Shown piece by piece: positions 1 through 5,804 of a stretch of DNA of 7,037 nucleotides; positions within the stretch are counted from its first letter, which is position 1; each line of letters starts with the position of its first letter. Source of the DNA: Chitinophagaceae bacterium (GTDB lineage: Bacteria > Bacteroidota > Bacteroidia > Chitinophagales > Chitinophagaceae); assembly GCA_009996555.1 (NCBI GenBank), contig JAACZX010000122.1, positions 1-7,037 of the forward strand. The letters are read 5' to 3'. Both the position numbers and the translations under genes were made by a program. The notes under the pieces were generated by a model, which was not told where the DNA came from, made no database searches, and saw only the letters and a list, made by a program, of their open reading frames with translations.

Positions 1-1898
1 CCACCAGGATAGTTATAGTGCCTGCTGTCTTTCGGAAGTGTGGACGAAGCTTCAAAACGGTGTGTATAGTTCAGGAACACCATGTTCTTATAATTGATCG
101 CAGCTTCACCAAAGTAAGCGATCTGGCGAATAATGTATTGGTTGAATAAACCTTGGTTATTTCTGTTTAAACGGATACGTGTTGCAGGATCTGTATTGCT
201 GCTGTCTCTGCGGGTGGAACTTTCAAGACGTGAACCATATACTGCAAACATTTCTGTTCTATAATCCTGCCACATAGTACCAAGCATGAGGCGGCCATTA
301 AAGTTGCCCAGCGATTTTTTGAATGTAGCATTCAATGTATGGTTGTAACCGGCATACTTTCTGTAAAAATTATCAAGTGTGCCACCTTGTGCTGCCGTGG
401 TGAGGTACGATTGTTTATGCACCAAACGTGAACCTTCCATATTATAGGTATCATAACCAAAGCGGCCTTGCAGGCTCACCCATTTTGCGGGGTTGATGTT
501 AATACCAAGGGTATATGTGTAACGGTTGGTTACATCATGTGTGTTTACATATTTGGCATTCCACAATGGGTTGTCGATTTCAAGTAACGGATCTGTAGCA
601 TAAGCCAGCAGCTTATTACCGTTCCCATCTTCAATATTGGTGAGGTCAAGTTCTTGCGGCCAGCGTAAAAGATTGAGCAGGTAGCCGTTTGCACTGCGCA
701 TCGGACGTTTAAATTCTGTGCGTGCAAAAGATACGGAAGGAGTAACATCTATGAACTTGCCGATCTTGGTTGTATTGCTGATCCTTGCATTGTAACGTTT
801 GTAGCTGTTGTAAGGAACAACACCTTCAATATCATTTAAGCTTCCGCTTACACGGAATGAATAATTCTTTCTGCCGAATGCCAAACCAAGATTGTGAGTT
901 TGCGAAAAACCTGTTCTGAAAAAGTCATTAATATTTTTCATGATGCTTTTTCTGTCGGGGTTTTCGTTTGGTGGGCCGAAGTAAGTAAAGGAGTTTTGCT
1001 TTACACCACCTGTACCACCATGAAAGTTATCGGTAACACTGGGGAAACGTGTGATCTCAGAAATACGGAAACTGTTATCATACGTTACATCCAGCTTTTT
1101 ACTTGATGCTGCTTTTTTGGTTGTAATAATGATTGCACCAGAACTTGCCTGGCTGCCATAAAGGGCTGTTGCTTCCGGTCCTTTCAATACTGTAATTGAT
1201 TCAATATCGTTCGGATTTATATCAGCAATACGGTTTGTATAATCGTTATCACGGTTTGCACGGTCAAGCGCCAGACCAATAGTTCCTGCACCACCGCTTT
1301 CATTAATGGTTTGGTTATCCATCACAATACCATCAACAACAAAAAGCGGTTCATTGCTTAATGCCATTGAGTTAAACCCACGGATAACAATGGAGGAAGA
1401 AGCACCTGCAATACCATTGGTAGGTGTTACAGTAATACCGGCAATGCGCCCCTGCAATGAGTTCACAAAGTTTTCACGCTGTGTTTCCTGCACTTCTTTT
1501 CCGGTAACGCCTTGTGTTGAATAACTCAACTCACGTGGGTTACGTTTAATGTCCATGGCAGTTACAACAACCTCGCTTAATTGTTGCTTCTCTGCAGTTT
1601 CAACAAGGTTGAGGTTTACTGTTGTGTTATCACCAACGGTTACTTCGGTTGATTTGTAACCAAGGAATGAAAACAGCAGCACCTGTCCTTTTGATGCTTT
1701 AATTGTAAATGAACCAGCAGAATTTGTGGTGGTACCTGTACGGTTTCCTTTGATCCTTACTGATACACCGGGTAATGGGGAATTGTCGGCTGCATCTCTA
1801 ATTGTTCCGGTTACAGTTTGCTCTTGTGCAATCGAAACAAATGAAAAGAAACAGCACATGCTCACAAGGAGCAAGTGTTTGAATTTTCTCATAATCAT
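1..1898 (-). CDS. SusC/RagA-family TonB-linked outer-membrane receptor (3' end outside window)
   Basis: N-terminal 632 residues of a TonB-dependent outer-membrane transporter; this family normally runs to about 1000 residues, so the rest of the barrel lies beyond the left edge. I translated the whole stretch by hand and found no stop or frameshift. Residues 1-24 are a signal peptide (basic start, hydrophobic core, predicted cut after SIA, mature protein from Q25). Residues 27-100 form a CarboxypepD_reg-like beta-sandwich (VTGTIRDA, PLPGVSV, SFLGYKS). A linker with LSEVVVTA (107-114) leads into the plug, with the family signatures NSLQGRIAGI, PLFVVDGI, NDIESITVLKGPEATALYG and SSGAIIITTK. Barrel strands follow. 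The start is ATG at 1898 or, two codons later, at 1892; neither has a clear ribosome site. The family imports glycans, peptides or other large nutrients together with a SusD lipoprotein, expected downstream beyond the left edge. The substrate cannot be told from this sequence. Confidence 0.95.
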   Translation of the reverse strand, partial: MIMRKFKHLLLVSMCCFFSFVSIAQEQTVTGTIRDAADNSPLPGVSVRIKGNRTGTTTNSAGSFTIKASKGQVLLFSFLGYKSTEVTVGDNTTVNLNLVETAEKQQLSEVVVTAMDIKRNPRELSYSTQGVTGKEVQETQRENFVNSLQGRIAGITVTPTNGIAGASSSIVIRGFNSMALSNEPLFVVDGIVMDNQTINESGGAGTIGLALDRANRDNDYTNRIADINPNDIESITVLKGPEATALYGSQASSGAIIITTKKAASSKKLDVTYDNSFRISEITRFPSVTDNFHGGTGGVKQNSFTYFGPPNENPDRKSIMKNINDFFRTGFSQTHNLGLAFGRKNYSFRVSGSLNDIEGVVPYNSYKRYNARISNTTKIGKFIDVTPSVSFARTEFKRPMRSANGYLLNLLRWPQELDLTNIEDGNGNKLLAYATDPLLEIDNPLWNAKYVNTHDVTNRYTYTLGININPAKWVSLQGRFGYDTYNMEGSRLVHKQSYLTTAAQGGTLDNFYRKYAGYNHTLNATFKKSLGNFNGRLMLGTMWQDYRTEMFAVYGSRLESSTRRDSSNTDPATRIRLNRNNQGLFNQYIIRQIAYFGEAAINYKNMVFLNYTHRFEASSTLPKDSRHYNYPG

Positions 1899-1963
1899 GT
1901 CAGTTTGATCACCCAATTTAGGGAATTAATAATTAGAAAAGTCAAATAAACCGCATAAACCTG

Positions 1964-2010
1964 CAAAAAAATGCAGACATTTTAAAGGCCGGCGGCAAAA
2001 AACGCAGACA
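1964..2010. repeat. Two-copy direct repeat, 32 bp apart, upstream of the receptor gene
   Basis: Copy 1 is CAAAAAAATGCAGACA at 1964-1979 and copy 2 is CAAAAAACGCAGACA at 1996-2010. They differ by one A in the A-run and one T/C change. The copies start 32 bp apart, about three helical turns, so a bound protein could sit on the same face of the DNA at both. Copy 1 also overlaps an inverted repeat, CTGCA (1961-1965) with TGCAG (1972-1976). The repeats lie 66-112 bp upstream of the receptor start, a usual distance for an activator or repressor site. The similarity is visible in the sequence; an operator role is inferred. Confidence 0.45.
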
Positions 2011-2082
2011 AACTTTGCAATAGAATGCATGATTGATCAACTGTGTAAATAACAGCCAGGTCATTTTCAACTGATCATCAAC

Positions 2083-2090
2083 TATTTTTG
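2083..2090 (+). promoter_or_regulatory. Putative Bacteroidota -7 element for the CDF gene
   Basis: TATTTTTG matches the Bacteroidota sigma-A -7 consensus TAnnTTTG in all six fixed positions. It lies 44 bp before the ATG at 2135, which would give a 5' leader of roughly 35-40 bases. A -33 TTTG box at the expected distance is not clear; only T-rich sequence near 2063-2067 is present. An eight-base match in AT-rich DNA can arise by chance, so confidence is moderate. Confidence 0.4.
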
Positions 2091-2134
2091 TTGAATAACA
2101 TTAACTTACCGGCAAGGTTAATAACCGCAGCTTC

Positions 2135-3130
2135 ATGAAACAGGTAAAGAACAACGATCTTTTTTACATCCGTCTGTCGTTTGTGCTCAGCACTGTTATC
2201 TGTGCTGTAAAATTTGTGGCTTGGTTTATTACCGGTTCATTGGTCATCTTGTCCGATGCGCTGGAGTCTATTATTAATGTAGTGGCAGCTGCGTTTGCGT
2301 GGTACAGCATTTATCTTTCAAACAAACCAAAAGATACCGAACATCCTTATGGTCATGGGAAGATTGAGTTTTTCTCCATCGGCTTTGAAGGAGCCATGAT
2401 CCTGATAGCCGGGTTTGGTATATTAATACAGGCTGTTCTTTTGTTTTTTAATCCACCTGAACTGCATTCGCTGTCAACAGGTATTTGGCTCACACTGGCA
2501 GGCGGACTTGCTAATTTCCTGCTGGGGTATTTCCTGCTGCAGAAAGGAAAGTTAACCAACAGCCTTACACTACAGGGCAACGGCAAACATATTTTAAGCG
2601 ACAGTTATTCAAGTGCCGGTGTGCTGGTGGCCATTGTGCTCATTTTGTTTACAGGGCATCAATGGATCGATCCGGTAGCTTCAGCCATTGCAGCAGCTAT
2701 TATTATATATACAGGATTTAAACTGATGCGTAAATCGGTACAGGGGTTGATGGATGAAGTGGATATGAAGCTGGTGGACGAACTTGTTGCTATTGTAAAG
2801 GAACAGCGGCAACCCAACTGGATTGATATGCATAACCTGCGTGTACAACGTTATGGCAACTTTTATCATGTAGATTGCCATGTAACCATGCCTTATTATT
2901 TTTCGTTGGAAGAAGTGCATGATGAGATCACCAAGCTCGACCGCATTCTGAATGCTGACTTTAAAAAAGGAAGCATTGAATTTTTTATACATACTGATCC
3001 TTGTATTGAATCAAGCTGCACACACTGCCAGCTTAGCGAATGCAACGTGCGCCGGCAGGCTTTTGTAAAAACCATTGAATGGACAAAAGAGAACCTGCTG
3101 CCCAACCGTAAACATTCATTTCCTGAATAG
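2135..3130 (+). CDS. Cation diffusion facilitator (CDF) metal exporter
   Basis: Inner-membrane divalent-metal/proton antiporter of 331 residues (E. coli YiiP has 300), acting as a homodimer to export metals such as Zn, Fe, Mn, Co or Cd. Six transmembrane helices are visible, near residues 11-33, 35-62, 80-105, 114-135, 155-173 and 179-197, then a cytoplasmic domain from about 200. TM5 carries the metal-site pair H152/D156 (HILSD). The loop after TM2 carries D67, H70 and H74 (HPYGHGK), equivalent to YiiP site B. The cytoplasmic domain keeps H233, H249, H262, H286 and D288 (FFIHTDP), like YiiP site C. Two features are odd: TM2 reads SDALESIIN, aligning E44 and N48 with the usual D/H and D ligands, and the tail has C290, C295, C298 and C304. 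ATG 2135 is the natural start because the first helix follows directly. The metal cannot be assigned. The stop is one base from the stop of the convergent hydrolase gene. Confidence 0.95.
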   Translation: MKQVKNNDLFYIRLSFVLSTVICAVKFVAWFITGSLVILSDALESIINVVAAAFAWYSIYLSNKPKDTEHPYGHGKIEFFSIGFEGAMILIAGFGILIQAVLLFFNPPELHSLSTGIWLTLAGGLANFLLGYFLLQKGKLTNSLTLQGNGKHILSDSYSSAGVLVAIVLILFTGHQWIDPVASAIAAAIIIYTGFKLMRKSVQGLMDEVDMKLVDELVAIVKEQRQPNWIDMHNLRVQRYGNFYHVDCHVTMPYYFSLEEVHDEITKLDRILNADFKKGSIEFFIHTDPCIESSCTHCQLSECNVRRQAFVKTIEWTKENLLPNRKHSFPE

Positions 3131-3135
3131 TTTAC
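3108..3135. terminator. Bulged hairpin over two convergent stop codons, possible bidirectional terminator
   Basis: GTAAAC (3108-3113) pairs with GTTTAC (3130-3135), and ATTCA (3114-3118) pairs with TGAAT (3124-3128). Only A3129 is bulged and TTTCC (3119-3123) is the loop, giving 11 pairs in all. The right arm contains the TAG of the CDF gene and the complement of the hydrolase TAA. On the plus strand it is followed by a moderately T-rich run (TCTGTTTCTTC); on the minus strand no T-run follows. The pairing is visible, but the stem is AT-rich, so termination is an inference and is more plausible for the plus-strand transcript. Confidence 0.45.
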
Positions 3136-4295
3136 TCTGTTTCTTCATAACTGAATCGTAATGGAGTAAGCGCTTCTATCAGAGGTTTTACACGATAAAT
3201 GTTACGGTTGAATTTATTCCCCAGAATAATAATGGTAACAGAATCGGGAATTACCCTGTAGAATGTTGAATTGTTGCCATGCCACCATCCATTGTGATAG
3301 ATGATCTTTTTATCATTGGCCAATGTGTACATGCGCCAGCCTAATCCATAATTGTGGATGCCGGGTTTTTCAAAGCTGTATGGTTGAAATGCAGAATCAA
3401 GCGTTGATTGTTTGAACAATTTGTTACTGTACAATGCCTGGTCCCATTTGAGCAGATCTTTTACAGTACTGTAAATATTTTTATCGCCGTAGGTTACATC
3501 AAGATAAGTAAATGCTTCCTGCACACCATTCCACATATACGATGGTGTAACCGTAGCAGAGTCGGCACGGTTGAACACTTTTGTATTGGTCATGTACAAT
3601 GGTTTGAAAAAAGTTTCAGCCAGGTAATCGGCATACGACATGCCGGAAACTTTTTCAATGACCAATGCCAGCAATACAAAATTTGTGTTACTGTAATTGA
3701 ACCGTCTGTTAACAGGGTACTGCAGTTCGGGTTTGTGAACGATCAATGTGTTCAATACATCTTCATTCGTCACTTTTACTTTGTTATCCCATTTCAGCTT
3801 TTCAAGAAAGTAGGCATAGTTGGGTAAACCGCTCCGCTGGTTCAGTAATATTTTCACCGTCATGCCTTCGTAAGGAAAGCCCGGGAAGAATTTTTGTAAT
3901 GAATCGTTGATGTTGAGTTTGCCTTCTTCTGCCAGCTTCAACACCGCCATCGCTGTAAATGTTTTTGTGGTGGAAGCAATATGAAAAGGAGTAGAAGAAG
4001 TAATGGAATCGGTTCCTTTTAACCGAACCATGCCATTGTATTTCTCAAATACAATTTGTCCTTTTTTGGCCACAAGCATTCCTCCATTAAAACCTGAACG
4101 TTTTAATGATGAATCATAAAAGTCTTCTGCAATTTTTCTGCACCGGTCCTCTTCTTTTTGCGACAATACAGGAGCAGCCGTAATAGTGGCATTTGTGTCG
4201 TCTGTTTGTTTTTTTGCCGATGATGCGCCGCAACCCGTTAATAACAGAGATGCGGCTATATAATAAAAGAACGTTCGTTTTTTGGTTGGTCTCAT
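3132..4295 (-). CDS. Lipoprotein serine hydrolase, class C beta-lactamase/PBP-like family
   Basis: 387-residue hydrolase of the beta-lactamase-related family (esterases, D-aminopeptidases, carboxypeptidase-like enzymes). The start is placed at ATG 4295 because it opens a lipoprotein signal: basic MRPTKKR, a hydrophobic stretch, then lipobox LTGC with acylated C22. An in-frame ATG at 4427 would add 44 polar residues ahead of the signal and is rejected. All three active-site motifs are present: STTK (S108 nucleophile, K111), YSN (Y201, N203) and HNG (334-336) in place of KTG. The residues around 152-160 read NQRSGLPNY where many relatives have a THTSGLPxY-like sequence. The protein should be anchored in the envelope, facing the periplasm or cell surface. 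The family does not predict the substrate, and true beta-lactamase activity is not implied. It is convergent with the CDF gene and divergent from serA. Confidence 0.92.
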   Translation of the reverse strand: MRPTKKRTFFYYIAASLLLTGCGASSAKKQTDDTNATITAAPVLSQKEEDRCRKIAEDFYDSSLKRSGFNGGMLVAKKGQIVFEKYNGMVRLKGTDSITSSTPFHIASTTKTFTAMAVLKLAEEGKLNINDSLQKFFPGFPYEGMTVKILLNQRSGLPNYAYFLEKLKWDNKVKVTNEDVLNTLIVHKPELQYPVNRRFNYSNTNFVLLALVIEKVSGMSYADYLAETFFKPLYMTNTKVFNRADSATVTPSYMWNGVQEAFTYLDVTYGDKNIYSTVKDLLKWDQALYSNKLFKQSTLDSAFQPYSFEKPGIHNYGLGWRMYTLANDKKIIYHNGWWHGNNSTFYRVIPDSVTIIILGNKFNRNIYRVKPLIEALTPLRFSYEETE

Positions 4296-4360
4296 GCTCA
4301 AGTCTTCAGTCTTTTTGTTAGACAAAAACAGGTTATAAACAATGTGTTGGTTGAAATTTT

Positions 4361-4388
4361 CCAAACAGTGAACTCTATTGCTGTTTGG
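4361..4388. promoter_or_regulatory. Perfect 8-bp inverted repeat, candidate operator between the hydrolase gene and serA
   Basis: CCAAACAG (4361-4368) and CTGTTTGG (4381-4388) are exact reverse complements separated by 12 bp. The half-sites are 20 bp apart centre to centre, about two helical turns, as expected for a dimeric regulator. The right arm ends five bases before the putative serA -7 element, so binding would overlap the RNA polymerase site. The left arm is 66 bp from the hydrolase ATG. If transcription starts downstream of the -7 element, the repeat is outside the serA mRNA, which favours a DNA-binding site over an RNA hairpin. The regulator is unknown. Confidence 0.5.
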
Positions 4389-4393
4389 TGGAC

Positions 4394-4401
4394 TATCTTT
4401 G
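4394..4401 (+). promoter_or_regulatory. Putative -7 promoter element for serA
   Basis: TATCTTTG fits TAnnTTTG exactly and lies 32 bp upstream of the serA ATG at 4434, predicting a short leader of about 25-30 bases. No good TTTG is found 17-23 bp upstream; a TTG at 4379-4381 is too close. The position directly next to the inverted repeat at 4361-4388 strengthens the case that this is a real regulated promoter. Confidence 0.5.
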
Positions 4402-4433
4402 CGCTGCAAAATAAGCAAATCATACATACGATC

Positions 4434-5672
4434 ATGGCAGAAAAAAAGACCACCAGTTATCCCAAAGACAAGATCAATATTTTATTGCTTGAAAATATCA
4501 GCGAGGCAGCTGTGCAAAATATTAAAGACAGCGGCTATGCAAGTGTTAAAAAACTAAGCGGTGCTTTAAGCGAAGAAGAACTCATCAAAGAAATAAAAGA
4601 TGTGCACCTGCTGGGTATCCGTTCAAAAACACAGATCACGAAGAAAGTACTTGATGCAGCATCAAAGCTGCAGGCAATCGGCTGCTTTTGCATTGGTGTA
4701 AACCAGGTTGATCTGAAATATGCAACCACAAAAGGTGTGGTGGTGATGAATGCACCTTACAGCAACACAAGAAGTGTGGCTGAGCTGGTGATTGGTTTAA
4801 GCATTATGCTCATACGCCGCATCATTGATAAAAACAAAGCTGCACACGAAGGTATCTGGAACAAAGAAGCGAAAGGAAGCTATGAGTTGCGTGGAAAAAC
4901 ATTGGGCATTATCGGCTACGGTAACATCGGCAGCCAGGTGAGTGTATTGGCGGAGTCGCTTGGTATGAAAGTGATCTATTATGATGTGGTAACAAAACTG
5001 CCATTGGGCAACGCAGTACAATACAAGCATTTGAAAGATGTGCTTGGCAAGTCTGATATTGTTTCACTTCATGTGCCTGAAACAAATCAAACAAAAAACC
5101 TCATTAATAAAGCAGCACTGAAACAGTTTAAAAAAGGAGCCATCCTGTTAAACTATGCAAGGGGAGAAGTGGTGGATCTTGATGCATTGCGCCAGGCATT
5201 ACTTGACAAACAATTATCAGGTGCAGCCATTGATGTGTTTCCATGGGAGCCAGAAAAGAATGGTGATCGTTTTCAAACACCATTGCAGGATCTGCCAAAT
5301 GTTATTCTTACACCGCATATTGGCGGCAGTACAGAAGAAGCACAGGAAAATATTGGTGAAGATGTAAGTAACAAGCTGGTGCGTTTCCTTGAAGGTGGCA
5401 CCACCATTGGATCGCATACCGTTCCTGAACTTGCATTGCCCGTGCAGGAAGGCACACACCGCATTCTGCATATTCATAAAAATGTGCCGGGCGTGTTGAG
5501 CCAGATCAATACACAGCTGAGCAAACATAACATCAACATTCTCGGTCAGTATTTAAAAACAAACGAACAGATCGGTTATGTGGTGCTTGATGTTGACAGT
5601 AAACTATCAAAGAAAGCTGTTGAGTTGTTGAAGGAAGTAAAAGAAACCATTAAGGTGCGGATGGTGTATTAA
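4434..5672 (+). CDS. serA: D-3-phosphoglycerate dehydrogenase with ACT domain
   Basis: First enzyme of the phosphorylated serine pathway: oxidises 3-phosphoglycerate to 3-phosphohydroxypyruvate with NAD+ in the cytoplasm. At 412 residues it is close to E. coli SerA (410) and resembles it throughout. The substrate-binding domain shows GIRSKT (61-66), CFCIGVNQVDL (84-94) and NAPYSNTRSVAEL (106-118). The Rossmann motif is GYGNIG (161-166) with D184 at the end of the second strand for NAD. Catalytic residues are R243 (YARGE), E272 (WEPE) and H295 (TPHIGGST). The C-terminal ACT domain (about 340-412) keeps H348, N350 and N368, matching the E. coli serine-binding H344, N346 and N364, so feedback inhibition by serine is likely. 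ATG 4434 is chosen because MAEKK aligns with the E. coli N-terminus; the in-frame ATG at 4344 lies upstream of the likely promoter element. serC is not adjacent here; the gene stands alone and ends at a strong terminator. Confidence 0.97.
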   Translation: MAEKKTTSYPKDKINILLLENISEAAVQNIKDSGYASVKKLSGALSEEELIKEIKDVHLLGIRSKTQITKKVLDAASKLQAIGCFCIGVNQVDLKYATTKGVVVMNAPYSNTRSVAELVIGLSIMLIRRIIDKNKAAHEGIWNKEAKGSYELRGKTLGIIGYGNIGSQVSVLAESLGMKVIYYDVVTKLPLGNAVQYKHLKDVLGKSDIVSLHVPETNQTKNLINKAALKQFKKGAILLNYARGEVVDLDALRQALLDKQLSGAAIDVFPWEPEKNGDRFQTPLQDLPNVILTPHIGGSTEEAQENIGEDVSNKLVRFLEGGTTIGSHTVPELALPVQEGTHRILHIHKNVPGVLSQINTQLSKHNINILGQYLKTNEQIGYVVLDVDSKLSKKAVELLKEVKETIKVRMVY

Positions 5673-5696
5673 TATCATCAGCAAGATGAACGATAA

Positions 5697-5722
5697 AAAG
5701 CCCCGGCATCTGCCGGGGCTTT
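5697..5722 (+). terminator. Rho-independent terminator after serA
   Basis: GCCCCGGC (5700-5707) pairs with GCCGGGGC (5712-5719) around the loop ATCT, and AAA (5697-5699) with TTT (5720-5722) extends the stem to 11 pairs. It begins 25 bases after the serA stop and continues into TTCTTGTTT. An A-run precedes it (from 5695), so it could also stop transcription from the other strand, but no gene points into it from the right. It separates serA from the NDH-2 gene transcriptionally. Confidence 0.93.
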
Positions 5723-5804
5723 CTTGTTTAGATGAAATTAAATCTTTCCGATATTTTCAATAAATACTGAAAACTTCGTAACTTCACAACATCAAACAAA
5801 CAAT
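5723..5804 (+). promoter_or_regulatory. Probable promoter region of the NDH-2 gene
   Basis: Since serA ends at a strong terminator, the NDH-2 gene needs its own promoter in these 82 AT-rich bases. The best -7-like match is TAACTTCA (5779-5786), four of the six fixed positions of TAnnTTTG, with T-rich sequence about 20 bp upstream. A 6-bp inverted repeat, TTTTCA (5754-5759) with TGAAAA (5768-5773), lies just upstream. Neither element is strong. Confidence 0.3.

Larger units (their letters stand above)
1899..2134. promoter_or_regulatory. Divergent intergenic region between the receptor and CDF genes
   Basis: This 236-bp AT-rich gap separates the starts of the receptor gene (minus strand) and the metal-exporter gene (plus strand), so it should hold both promoters. 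I see no coding sequence or RNA gene in it. It contains a duplicated CAAAAAA(A)YGCAGACA element, a CTGCA/TGCAG inverted repeat, and a TATTTTTG promoter-like element facing the CDF gene. No convincing TAnnTTTG element with a correctly spaced -33 box faces the receptor gene; the closest is TTTATTTG (complement of 1943-1950). Confidence 0.6.

Noticed and set aside
1841..1858. Possible lipobox (VSMC) in the receptor signal peptide
   Set aside because: Met before the Cys does not fit the lipobox consensus, and SusC-type receptors use ordinary signal peptides; cleavage after SIA is better.
2033..2040. TTGATCAA palindrome in the receptor/CDF intergenic region
   Set aside because: An 8-bp palindrome with no second copy of the full sequence; easily random in AT-rich DNA.
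2116..2126. GGTTA-A-TAACC inverted repeat eight bases before the CDF start
   Set aside because: Arms of five bases around a one-base centre cannot form a normal RNA hairpin, and there is no independent sign of an operator.
3408..3827. 139-codon plus-strand open frame inside the hydrolase gene
   Set aside because: It is antisense to a gene with complete active-site motifs, and its translation shows no recognisable domain or signal; it is a shadow frame.
4296..4427. 44-residue N-terminal extension of the hydrolase from ATG 4427
   Set aside because: It would bury the lipoprotein signal peptide inside the protein and run through the divergent promoter region; ATG 4295 gives a standard lipoprotein.
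4344..4433. 30-residue N-terminal extension of SerA from ATG 4344
   Set aside because: It has no match to the E. coli SerA N-terminus and overlaps both the inverted repeat and the TATCTTTG element.
5217..5528. 103-codon minus-strand open frame inside serA
   Set aside because: Lies wholly antisense to conserved serA coding sequence; no supporting features.
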